Shown here: one piece after another, positions 15,137-22,427 of the stretch
Layout: the number at the start of each line of letters is the position of its first letter
Numbering within the stretch: the stretch's first letter is position 1
Assembly (NCBI RefSeq): GCF_009377175.1
Contig: NZ_VJZD01000086.1
Coordinates: 1 to 34,773, forward strand
Length of the DNA stretch: 34,773 nucleotides
From: Streptomyces adustus
Lineage (GTDB): Bacteria > Actinomycetota > Actinomycetes > Streptomycetales > Streptomycetaceae
Direction of reading: 5' to 3'
Translations under genes and position numbers: made by a program
The notes under the pieces: generated by a model
Told to the model about the DNA's origin: nothing
Databases searched by the model: none
What the model saw: the letters and a program-made list of their open reading frames with translations, nothing else

Positions 15137-15925
15137 GTGAGCTTGAGGATCGTTGTCACTGTGAAGTACGTGCCCGACGCCACTGGCGACCGGCACTTCG
15201 CCGATGACCTGACCGTGGACCGGGACGACGTGGACGGTCTGCTCTCCGAGCTCGACGAGTACGCGGTCGAGCAGGCGCTGCAGATCTCCGAGAACTCGGA
15301 CGACGACGTGGAGATCACCGTCCTGACGGTGGGCCCCGAGGACGCCAAGGACGCGCTGCGCAAGGCGCTGTCGATGGGCGCCGACAAGGCCATCCACGTC
15401 GAGGACGACGACCTGCACGGCACGGACGTCATCGGCACCTCCCTGGTGCTGGCCAAGGCCATCGAGAAGGCCGGCTTCGACCTGGTCATCTCCGGCATGG
15501 CATCCACCGACGGCACCGCCGGTGTGGTCCCGGCGCTGCTGGCCGAGCGTCTGGGCGTCCCGCAGGTCACCCTGCTGTCCGAGGTGTCGGTCGAGGACGG
15601 CACGGTCAAGGGCCGCCGTGACGGCGACGCCGCCTCCGAGCAGCTGGAGGCCTCCCTTCCGGCCGTCGTGTCGGTCACCGACCAGTCGGGCGAGGCGCGT
15701 TACCCGTCCTTCAAGGGCATCATGGCCGCCAAGAAGAAGCCGGTTCAGTCCTGGGACCTGTCCGACCTGGACATCGAGGCGGACGAGGTCGGCCTGGAGG
15801 GTGCCTGGACGGCCGTCGACTCCGCGGCAGCGCGCCCCGCGCGCACCGCGGGCACCATCGTCAAGGACGAGGGCGAGGGCGGCAAGCAGCTCGCCGAGTT
15901 CCTCGCGGGCCAGAAGTTCATCTAA
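15137..15925 (+). CDS. etfB: Electron transfer flavoprotein beta subunit
   Basis: Beta subunit of the heterodimeric ETF, which accepts electrons from acyl-CoA and related dehydrogenases and passes them towards the quinone pool. The 262-aa sequence has the family start (IVVTVKYVPDA), LSELDEYAVEQALQI, the AMP-binding region VISGMASTDGTAGVVPALLAERLG and LPAVVSVTD...RYPSFKGIMAAKKKP, which matches the ETF-beta signature. The GTG at 15137 has AGGAGA 6 nt upstream. etfA follows after 53 bp with its own ribosome site, so the pair is one operon ending at the terminator at 16959. Confidence 0.96.
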   Translation: MSLRIVVTVKYVPDATGDRHFADDLTVDRDDVDGLLSELDEYAVEQALQISENSDDDVEITVLTVGPEDAKDALRKALSMGADKAIHVEDDDLHGTDVIGTSLVLAKAIEKAGFDLVISGMASTDGTAGVVPALLAERLGVPQVTLLSEVSVEDGTVKGRRDGDAASEQLEASLPAVVSVTDQSGEARYPSFKGIMAAKKKPVQSWDLSDLDIEADEVGLEGAWTAVDSAAARPARTAGTIVKDEGEGGKQLAEFLAGQKFI

Positions 15926-15978
15926 GGCCCCGCAGCAGCTGACCGCCCCTCAATTCATCCCCGCAGGAGAGCAATCCC

Positions 15979-16941
15979 ATGGCTGAAGTCCTCGTCTACG
16001 TCGACCACGTGGACGGTGCCGTCCGCAAGCCCACTCTCGAGCTGCTGACGCTCGCCCGTCGGATCGGCGAGCCCGTCGCCGTCGCGCTCGGCGCCGGTGC
16101 CGAGAACACCGCCGCCACGCTCGCCGAGCACGGCGCGGTGAAGGTCCTCACGCACGACGCCGCCGAGTACGCCGACTACCTCGTCGTACCGAAGGTGGAG
16201 GCGCTCCAGGCCGCCGTCGAGGCCGTCTCCCCGGCCGCCGTGCTGGTGTCGTCCTCCGCCGAGGGCAAGGAGATCGCCGCCCGTCTGGCGCTGCGCATCG
16301 GTTCCGGCATCATCACCGACGCCGTCGACCTGGAGGCCGGCGACGAGGGCCCGGTGGCCACCCAGTCGGTGTTCGCCGCGTCCTTCACCACCAAGACCCG
16401 TGTCTCCAAGGGCACCCCGGTCATCACGGTCAAGCCCAACAGCGCCGCCGTGGAGGCCGCCCCGGCCGCCGGTGCGGTCGAGGCGCTGTCGGTGTCCTTC
16501 TCCGAGAAGGCGACCGGCACCAAGGTCACCGGCCGCACCCCGCGTGAGTCGACCGGGCGCCCGGAGCTGACCGAGGCCGCGATCGTGGTCTCCGGCGGCC
16601 GTGGCGTCAACGGTGCCGAGAACTTCGCGATCATCGAGGCCCTCGCCGACTCGCTCGGCGCGGCCGTCGGCGCCTCGCGCGCCGCGGTGGACGCGGGCTG
16701 GTACCCGCACACCAACCAGGTCGGCCAGACCGGCAAGTCGGTCTCGCCGCAGCTGTACATCGCCTCCGGCATCTCCGGCGCGATCCAGCACCGCGCCGGT
16801 ATGCAGACCTCGAAGACCATCGTGGCCATCAACAAGGACCCCGAGGCCCCGATCTTCGACCTGGTCGACTACGGCGTCGTCGGCGACCTCTTCGACGTCG
16901 TCCCGCAGCTCACCGACGAGGTCAAGTCCCGCAAGGGCTGA
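15979..16941 (+). CDS. etfA: Electron transfer flavoprotein alpha subunit
   Basis: FAD-carrying alpha subunit of ETF, 320 aa, the usual length. The N-terminal half forms the beta-like domain; the C-terminal FAD domain is plain in VVSGGRGVNGAENF, GASRAAVDAGWYPHTNQVGQ, TGKSVSPQLYIASGISGAIQ and HRAGMQTSKTIVAINKD, where the Arg, Ser/Thr and His residues bind FAD. The start ATG at 15979 has GCAGGAGA upstream. Gene order etfB-etfA is standard. No ETF dehydrogenase is linked here; the geranylgeranyl-reductase-like flavoprotein at 25240 is of a different subfamily. Confidence 0.96.
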   Translation: MAEVLVYVDHVDGAVRKPTLELLTLARRIGEPVAVALGAGAENTAATLAEHGAVKVLTHDAAEYADYLVVPKVEALQAAVEAVSPAAVLVSSSAEGKEIAARLALRIGSGIITDAVDLEAGDEGPVATQSVFAASFTTKTRVSKGTPVITVKPNSAAVEAAPAAGAVEALSVSFSEKATGTKVTGRTPRESTGRPELTEAAIVVSGGRGVNGAENFAIIEALADSLGAAVGASRAAVDAGWYPHTNQVGQTGKSVSPQLYIASGISGAIQHRAGMQTSKTIVAINKDPEAPIFDLVDYGVVGDLFDVVPQLTDEVKSRKG

Positions 16942-16958
16942 TCCGCGCCAGGCTGTCC

Positions 16959-16993
16959 GAGGCCCCCGTGACCACACCGGTCACGGGGGCCTC
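16959..16993 (+). terminator. Terminator hairpin after etfA
   Basis: GAGGCCCCCGTGACC (16959-16973), a 5-nt loop and its exact complement (16979-16993) form a perfect 15-bp stem 17 nt after the etfA stop. There is no T-run, as usual in Streptomyces. It also faces the convergent endonuclease-family gene. Confidence 0.9.
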
Positions 16994-16997
16994 GCTC

Positions 16998-17134
16998 GTG
17001 CCGGGCTCAAGCCGTGCCGGGCTCAAGCCGTGCCGGGCTCAAGCCGTGCCGGGCTCAAGCCGTGCCGGGCTCAACCCGTGCCGGGCTCAAGCCGTGCCGG
17101 GCTCAACCCGTGCCGGGCTCAAGCCGTGCCGGGC
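16998..17134. repeat. 16-bp tandem repeat, eight copies plus a partial
   Basis: GTGCCGGGCTCAAGCC repeats head to tail from 16998 to 17125, followed by a 9-nt partial copy. Copies 5 and 7 (17062, 17094) end AACCC instead of AAGCC; otherwise the copies are identical. The last copy overlaps the 3' end of the minus-strand endonuclease-family gene: its TGA (17121-17119) is inside the unit, so every copy repeats that stop-codon context. Near-identity implies recent expansion. Confidence 0.95.
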
Positions 17135-18087
17135 GCGGCTCGGCCCAGGCTCAGCGACGCCAGCACCGGCAGATGGTCGCTCGGCCACTGGCCCCGCACC
17201 CAGAACGTGTCGACCGACTCCCGGTGCACCGTCACATCCGGCGTCGCCAGGATCCAGTCGATGCGCTCGCCGTCCGGCGTCAGCGAGCCGAAGGCGTGGA
17301 ACGTCCCGTAGGCGGGCCCGCGCTGCCGCGCCGTGTCCCAGGTGTCCACGAACCCGGCGTCCAGCAGGGTGTCGTAGGCCGGGCTGCCGTGGGCCGCGGC
17401 GTTGAAGTCGCCTGTGAGCAGGACCGGGAGCCGACCGCCCAGGGCGGCGACCCGCTCGGCGATGAGGGCGGCGGCGCGCTCGCGCGCGTACTCGCTGCGG
17501 TGGTCGAGGTGGGTGTTGAGGACGTGGAACTGCCGCCCCGGATCGAGCAGATCGCGGAAGCGGACCCGGGTGACCAGCCGCGGGAAGGCGGCGCCCCAGG
17601 TGTTGGAGCCGGGCACGTCGGGGGTGTCGGAGAGGCGGAAGGTGGTGTGTTCGACCGGGGCGAGCCGACGCTTGTCGTAGTAGACGGCCACCGACTCCTC
17701 GCGGCCGTCGCCGGTGGTGCCGATCCAGGCGTAGTGCGGCCCGAGGTCGGCCTCGATGTCGCTCAACTGGGGCAACTGCCCCTCCTGGGTGCCGATGACG
17801 TGCGGGGCCGCGCGGCGCAGCAGCTCGCGCATCACCGGCCGGCGGTCCGCCCAGCTGTTGGGCTCGTCGCTGCCGGCGACCCGCAGGTTGAACGTCATGA
17901 GCCGCAACGGGGGGACGGTTCGCGCCTTCACGCGAGCGTGGCCCGCGTCCGGGCTCCCGGTCGTGCCCCCGTCCCGGGCCTCGGAGGTCCGAACGCCGCC
18001 GAGCAGGGGTACGGCGGCCACGGCGGCCGCGACGGCCACCAGGGTCCGCAGCCCCGCCCGACGGGTGGGCCCTGGGGTGATCGTCAT
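17119..18087 (-). CDS. Secreted endonuclease/exonuclease/phosphatase-family hydrolase
   Basis: A 322-aa protein with a Tat-like or long Sec signal (TRRAGLRTLVAVAAAVAAVP, residues 8-27) and an EEP metal-dependent phosphodiesterase domain from about residue 60. Motifs in order: MTFNLRV, IGTQEG (metal-binding Glu), NTHLDHRS, LTGDFNAA (Asp and Asn) and the terminal SDHLPVLASL (catalytic His). All key residues are present. The domain covers nucleases, sphingomyelinases and inositol phosphatases; secretion suggests nutrient phosphate release, but the substrate is unknown. The ATG at 18087 has GGGGAGGGGA upstream. The gene ends inside a 16-bp tandem repeat. Confidence 0.87.
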   Translation of the reverse strand: MTITPGPTRRAGLRTLVAVAAAVAAVPLLGGVRTSEARDGGTTGSPDAGHARVKARTVPPLRLMTFNLRVAGSDEPNSWADRRPVMRELLRRAAPHVIGTQEGQLPQLSDIEADLGPHYAWIGTTGDGREESVAVYYDKRRLAPVEHTTFRLSDTPDVPGSNTWGAAFPRLVTRVRFRDLLDPGRQFHVLNTHLDHRSEYARERAAALIAERVAALGGRLPVLLTGDFNAAAHGSPAYDTLLDAGFVDTWDTARQRGPAYGTFHAFGSLTPDGERIDWILATPDVTVHRESVDTFWVRGQWPSDHLPVLASLSLGRAAPGTA

Positions 18088-18190
18088 GTGTGTCCCCTCC
18101 CCTCGGGAGCCAGGATGAAGGGGAAGACGCCTGGACGGAAGGGGGCGCAGGGGCTTGGTGAATCGCGAGGGACCGGGGCCTGGACGGGTG

Positions 18191-18238
18191 TTGACCCGTG
18201 GAAAGTTCGCCGGATAGGTTCATTCAACAGATTGTTGA
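18191..18238 (+). promoter_or_regulatory. Promoter and operator of the DUF6986 gene
   Basis: TTGACC (18191-18196), an 18-nt spacer and TAGGTT (18215-18220) form a good vegetative promoter. TCAACA-GAT-TGTTGA (18224-18238) is a perfect 6-3-6 palindrome covering the expected start of transcription, a classical repressor position. Its form is reminiscent of GntR/IclR-type sites. The only gap regulator nearby is the LacI protein, whose own site looks different. Confidence 0.7.
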
Positions 18239-18268
18239 TTCCGTGCAGCGGTGGTCGGAGGATGCGAG

Positions 18269-19558
18269 ATGGGTCGGCAGGAGAAGGTGACGACGAGCCT
18301 CGCGGGCACGGTCGGCGAGGAGATCGGCGCCTTCCTCGCGCCGGTCGACGCCGCACTGGAGCGGGACTACCCGGGCGACCCGGGCACCCGTCAGCCCGTC
18401 CACACCGTCTATGTGCCCGGGGACGTCTTCGGGGCCGGAACCGTCCGCTCGTGGGGGGACCGGGCGTTGGCCGCCCTCGACGAGCACGCGCCCGACGCGG
18501 CCGCCTTCGCCGCGGTCCTCGGCCTGGACGGCGCACTCGCCGAGGCCGTGTACGCGCGCGTGCGGACCAAGCTGGAGCGCGAGCCCGTGGAGGACCTGCG
18601 CGTCGACTTCGAGGACGGCTACGGCAGCCGTCCGGACGCCGAGGAGGACGCGGCGGCCGCCCGTGCGGCCCGTCTGATCGCGCAGGCGTACGAGGACGGC
18701 ACGGCCGCCCCGTACATGGGCATCCGGATGAAGTGCCTGGAAGCCGCCGTGCGCGACCGCGGCATCCGCACCCTCGACGTCTTCCTCAGCGGCCTGGCGG
18801 AGGCCGGAGGCCTGCCCGACGGGCTCGTGCTGACCCTGCCCAAGGTCACCTACCCCGAGCAGGTCACCGCCATGGTGCGGCTCCTGGAGGCGTTCGAGAA
18901 GGCGCGCGGCCTCGCGCCCGGCCGGATCGGCTTCGAGATCCAGATCGAGACCAGCCAGGCCGTCCTCGCCGCCGACGGCACCGCCACCGTCGCCCGGCTG
19001 ATCCGGGCCGCCGAAGGCCGCGCCACGGGCCTGCACTACGGCACCTTCGACTACAGCGCCTGCCTCGGTGTGTCCGCCGCCCACCAGGCGAGCGACCATC
19101 CGGCCGCCGACCATGCCAAGGCGGTCATGCAGGTCGCGGCCGCGGGCACCGGCGTACGCCTCTCGGACGGCTCCACCAACGTGCTGCCGGTCGGCCCGAC
19201 CGGACAGGTCCACGACGCCTGGCGGCTGCACTACGGCCTCACCCGGCGCGCCCTGGCCCGCGCCTACTACCAGGGCTGGGACATGCACCCCGGCCACCTC
19301 CCCACCCGGTACGCGGCCGTCTTCGCCTTCTACCGGGAGGGCTTCGAGCGGACGGCGGCCCGGCTCGCCCGCTACGTCCACCGGGTCGGCGGCGACGTCA
19401 TGGACGAGCCCGCGACCGCCAAGGCCCTCAGCGGCCATCTGCTGCGCGGCCTGGACTGCGGCGCGCTGGACCTGGCGGAGGTCACCGGCGCGACCGGGCT
19501 GACCCGGGCCGAGCTGGACGGCCTCGCGACGCCACGGCGCGGCGGCGGGGCGACCTGA
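18269..19558 (+). CDS. DUF6986 (CitE/HpcH aldolase-like) family protein
   Basis: A 429-aa protein of the phosphoenolpyruvate-type aldolase/citrate-lyase beta superfamily, as far as the sequence shows. Supporting segments: EDLRVDFEDGYGSRPDAEED (acidic metal-site strand), MGIRMKCLE (substrate-phosphate Arg), LTLPKVTYPEQV, GFEIQIETSQAVL (Glu metal ligand) and LHYGTFDYSACLGVS. It is longer than CitE (about 290 aa), with an extra C-terminal helical region. The exact reaction is unknown. The ATG at 18269 has GGAGG 7 nt upstream; GTG at 18251 overlaps that site and is rejected. It has its own operator-controlled promoter and is convergent with the LacI gene across 51 bp. Confidence 0.83.
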   Translation: MGRQEKVTTSLAGTVGEEIGAFLAPVDAALERDYPGDPGTRQPVHTVYVPGDVFGAGTVRSWGDRALAALDEHAPDAAAFAAVLGLDGALAEAVYARVRTKLEREPVEDLRVDFEDGYGSRPDAEEDAAAARAARLIAQAYEDGTAAPYMGIRMKCLEAAVRDRGIRTLDVFLSGLAEAGGLPDGLVLTLPKVTYPEQVTAMVRLLEAFEKARGLAPGRIGFEIQIETSQAVLAADGTATVARLIRAAEGRATGLHYGTFDYSACLGVSAAHQASDHPAADHAKAVMQVAAAGTGVRLSDGSTNVLPVGPTGQVHDAWRLHYGLTRRALARAYYQGWDMHPGHLPTRYAAVFAFYREGFERTAARLARYVHRVGGDVMDEPATAKALSGHLLRGLDCGALDLAEVTGATGLTRAELDGLATPRRGGGAT

Positions 19559-19609
19559 CGGCGTCGGCCCGGCGGCGCCCCCGGCCCCGGTCCCTGCGAT
19601 CCCGTCCGG

Positions 19610-20647
19610 TCAGTCCGCCGGGGGCAGCTCGCCCGAGCCGCGGGTGATCAGACGCGTCGGCAGCTCGATGCGCTCCGGGACGATCAGCGAGCCGTCCAGT
19701 TGGCCGAACAGGCGCTCGGCGGCGGTGCGGCCGAGCACCGACGCGTCCTGGGCGACGACCGTGAGACCCGGGTGCAGCAGATCGGCGAGCTCGATGTCGT
19801 CGAACCCGACGAGAGCCACCCGGCGGGTCTGCTCGGCGAGGACCCGGATCACCGTGACGCTCACCCGGTTGTTCCCCGCGAAGACCGCCGTGACGGGGGA
19901 GGGTCCGCGGAGCATGTCCTCCGCCGCCCTGCGCACCCGCAGCGGATCGGTGACGCCCAGCGACGTCCAGGAGTCCTCCACGGGTATCCCGGCGTCCTCC
20001 ATCGCGGCCAGGTAGCCGCGCAGCCGCTCGGCGGCCGTGTGGATACGGGGCATGTCGCCGATGAAGCCGATCCGGCGGTGCCCGTGCGCGATCAGGTGGG
20101 CGACCCCGTCACGGGCACCGCCGAAGTTGTCGGACAGGACGACATCGGCGTCCGTCTTCCCGGCCGGCCGGTCGACGAAGACCGTCGCGACGCCCGCCCT
20201 GATCTCCTGCTCCAGATAGCGGTGGTCGTCACCCGCGGGGATGATGACCAGCCCGTCCACCCGGCGGGCGCACAGCGCCAGCACCAGTTCCTGCTCACGG
20301 TCGGGGTCCTCGGCGCTGGAGCCGTTGATCAGCAGGGCGCCGTGCGCGCGGGCCACCTCCTCGACGGAGCGGCTGAGCGGTCCGTAGAACGGGTCGGCCA
20401 GGTCCTCCAGCACCAGGCCTATGCTCGCGGTGCGGCCCTTGCGCAGCACCCGCGCGCTGTCGTTGCGCCGGAAGCCCAGGGCGTCGATGGCCTCCTGGAC
20501 CCGCCGTTCGGTCTCCGGGGTGACCCCCTGCTCGCCGTTGACGACGCGGGAGACCGTCTTCAGTCCTACCCCGGCCCGTGCGGCCACGTCCTTCATGGTC
20601 GGACGGTTGCCGTAACGGCTCTCGGATCGGCGGGGCGTGTCGGGCAC
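19610..20647 (-). CDS. LacI-family transcriptional regulator
   Basis: A 345-aa LacI/GalR repressor. The helix-turn-helix and hinge TMKDVAARAGVGLKTVSRVVN is near residues 18-38, followed by a periplasmic-binding-protein-like sensor domain (IGLVLEDLADPFYGPLSRSV onward; VALVGFDDIELADLLHPGLT near the end). The GTG at 20647 is chosen because AGGAC lies upstream and the long frame to 20722 starts at the predicted -10 box. Divergent from the ROK kinase across 192 bp with a perfect operator, so it probably represses itself and the kinase, released by a sugar or sugar phosphate. Confidence 0.9.
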   Translation of the reverse strand: MPDTPRRSESRYGNRPTMKDVAARAGVGLKTVSRVVNGEQGVTPETERRVQEAIDALGFRRNDSARVLRKGRTASIGLVLEDLADPFYGPLSRSVEEVARAHGALLINGSSAEDPDREQELVLALCARRVDGLVIIPAGDDHRYLEQEIRAGVATVFVDRPAGKTDADVVLSDNFGGARDGVAHLIAHGHRRIGFIGDMPRIHTAAERLRGYLAAMEDAGIPVEDSWTSLGVTDPLRVRRAAEDMLRGPSPVTAVFAGNNRVSVTVIRVLAEQTRRVALVGFDDIELADLLHPGLTVVAQDASVLGRTAAERLFGQLDGSLIVPERIELPTRLITRGSGELPPAD

Positions 20648-20717
20648 GGTACGTCCTGTCCTGTCGGCCACGGGGGGTGTGCATCGCTCCACGGGCATGT
20701 ATGAGGATGTGGCGTCG

Positions 20718-20742
20718 AGCATAGGGCCTGGACAACGTTGTC
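20718..20742. promoter_or_regulatory. LacI-type operator between the divergent lacI-like and ROK genes
   Basis: GACAACGTTGTC (20731-20742) is a perfect 12-bp palindrome with the CG centre typical of LacI/GalR sites. On the minus strand it lies just upstream of TATGCT (20723-20718), a good -10 box for the regulator gene, so binding would block transcription of the regulator and probably of the kinase as well. Confidence 0.78.
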
Positions 20743-20839
20743 AGATGCGGGAGAGACTGTCCACCGCAATCTCGGCCCACGTCCCCCAACGCTGGACCGG
20801 CCAGCCTTTTCTCATGGTTGACGGGGAGATCCGACACTG

Positions 20840-21793
20840 ATGCACACCCACCTCGTGGCCGCGCTCGACATCGGCGGCACCAAGATCGCCGGAGCGCTGG
20901 TCGACAGCCACGGCACGATCCTGGTGCGGGCGCAGCGCCCGACGCCCGCGCGGGAGGACGGCGACACCGTGATGCGGGCCGTCGAGGAGGTCCTCGGCGA
21001 GCTCGACGCGTCGCCGCTGTGGGGGCGCACCCGCGCCGTCGGCATCGGCAGCGCGGGTCCGGTGGACGCCGGCGCGGGCACGGTGAGCCCGGTGAACGTG
21101 CCCGGCTGGCGCGACTTCCCGCTCGTCGAACGGGTCCGGGCGACGACCGGGGGCCTGCCCGTCGAGCTGATCGGCGACGGTGTGGCGATCACCGCGGCCG
21201 AGCACTGGCAGGGCGCGGCCCGCGGCCACGCCAACGCGCTGTGCATGGTGGTCTCCACCGGCGTCGGCGGCGGTCTGGTGCTCAACGGCCAGCTCCACCC
21301 CGGCCCCACCGGCAACGCGGGCCACATCGGCCACATCAGCGTGGATCTGGACGGCGACCTGTGCCCGTGCGGCGCGCGCGGGTGCGTGGAACGCATCGCC
21401 AGCGGCCCCAACATCGCCCGCCGCGCCCTGGAGAACGGCTGGCGCCCCGGCCCGGACGGCGACACCTCCGCCGCCGCGGTGGCCGCCGCAGCGCGGGCCG
21501 GGGACCCGGTCGCCGTGGCCTCCTTCGAACGGGCGGCGCAGGCCCTGGCGGCCGGGATCGCGGCCACCGCGACGCTCGTGGAGATCGACATCGCCGTCGT
21601 CGGCGGCGGGGTGGGCAAGGCGGGGGAGGTGCTCTTCGCGCCGCTGCGCAAGGCCCTCGGCGACTACGCGACCCTGTCCTTCGTCCAGCGCCTGACCGTG
21701 GCACCGGCCCAGATGGGCACGGACGCCGGCCTGGTGGGAGCGGCCGCCGCCGCCCTCGCCGGAGCGGCGGGCACGGCGACCGCCGGGGTCTGA
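20840..21793 (+). CDS. ROK-family sugar kinase (glucokinase-like)
   Basis: A 317-aa ROK kinase expected to phosphorylate a hexose or N-acetylhexosamine with ATP. DIGGTK (residues 10-15) is the phosphate loop, GIGSAGPVD is the family motif, GNAGHIGHI (158-166) and CPCGARGCVE (175-184) are the zinc-binding signature, and STGVGGG binds ATP. The usual ENDANxxA is changed to LIGDGVAITAA: the catalytic Asp113 is kept but the Asn is lost. Start ATG 20840 with GGGGAG 11 nt upstream. Divergent LacI regulator and shared operator suggest sugar-inducible expression; no transporter is linked. The stop codon opens a tandem repeat. Confidence 0.88.
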   Translation: MHTHLVAALDIGGTKIAGALVDSHGTILVRAQRPTPAREDGDTVMRAVEEVLGELDASPLWGRTRAVGIGSAGPVDAGAGTVSPVNVPGWRDFPLVERVRATTGGLPVELIGDGVAITAAEHWQGAARGHANALCMVVSTGVGGGLVLNGQLHPGPTGNAGHIGHISVDLDGDLCPCGARGCVERIASGPNIARRALENGWRPGPDGDTSAAAVAAAARAGDPVAVASFERAAQALAAGIAATATLVEIDIAVVGGGVGKAGEVLFAPLRKALGDYATLSFVQRLTVAPAQMGTDAGLVGAAAAALAGAAGTATAGV

Positions 21794-21987
21794 CGGCCCC
21801 ACGGAGACTGGCGGGGTCTGACGGTCCCAGGGTGACCGGCGGGGTGGACGGATCCAGGGCGACTGGCGGGGTCTGACGGTCCCAGGGTGACCGCCGGAGT
21901 GGACGGTCCCAGGGCGACTGACGGGGTGGACGGTCCCAGGGCGACCGGCGGGGTTTGACGGACTCACGGCGACCGGCGGGGCGGACG
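21782..21987. repeat. 27/28-bp tandem repeat starting at the ROK stop codon
   Basis: Seven degenerate head-to-tail copies begin at 21782, 21810, 21838, 21865, 21893, 21920 and 21947, with a partial eighth at 21975. Each has the plan ggcggggt(c/g)(t)gacggtccc then agggcgacc; copies with tctgacgg are 28 bp, those with tggacgg 27 bp. The first copy includes the last codons and the TGA stop (21791-21793) of the ROK gene. The rest of 21988-22060 holds nothing I recognise. Confidence 0.9.
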
Positions 21988-22060
21988 TGGCGGGGCCGTC
22001 GGGTGCGTTCGTTCGGGGAAAGGGCGTGACCCCGCGCCCCTCCGCGGAGTTGAGCCGGGC

Positions 22061-22255
22061 ATGAAGAAGCGCAGCATGCTTGCCATCGCCTCCCTCGCCA
22101 CCGGGTTCGTGGTCGCCGCGATCACCCCGTCCCACAGCGCGGCCGCCGAGGATCTGAGCGACCTGAACGTACGGGACACCGTCGGCACCCTCGACCACGT
22201 CGTGGCCGGTGAGAGCGTCGACCTCGGCGAGAACACCCTGGGGCACGGCGACTGA
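22061..22255 (+). CDS. Small secreted protein of unknown function
   Basis: A 64-aa product with a clear Sec signal: MKKRS, then the hydrophobic LAIASLATGFVVAAITP, and a likely cleavage site near SHSAAA-ED at about residues 29-30. The mature peptide of about 35 residues is acidic (EDLSDLNVRDTVGTLDHVV...) and has no cysteine. I do not recognise a family; it is too short and lacks the chaplin or rodlin signatures. Start ATG 22061; GGAG at 22046-22049 is slightly far. A hairpin follows 60 bp after the stop, which supports a real short transcript. Confidence 0.65.
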   Translation: MKKRSMLAIASLATGFVVAAITPSHSAAAEDLSDLNVRDTVGTLDHVVAGESVDLGENTLGHGD

Positions 22256-22313
22256 CGGCCGCGGCGCGCGGCCGGCGCCGCTCCCCCGGACCGGCCTCCT
22301 TCGGCGACCGGTG

Positions 22314-22338
22314 CCGGAGCCCCGCCCCGGGGCTCCGG
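22314..22338 (+). terminator. Hairpin terminator after the small secreted protein
   Basis: CCGGAGCCCCG (22314-22324), loop CCC and CGGGGCTCCGG (22328-22338) form a perfect 11-bp stem between the small secreted protein and the kinase-NUDIX gene. Confidence 0.8.
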
Positions 22339-22427
22339 ACCCCCGTCCGGGCACCCTCAACGGGAGCTGGTTTCCGTGGCAGGGTGGAGCGGGCAAGCCA
22401 CAGGGGGCCAACGGAAGAGGGGGAACC

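Noticed and set aside
16998..17134. Short repeats as a CRISPR array
   Set aside because: Units are directly adjacent, 16 bp long and without spacers; no cas genes are present.
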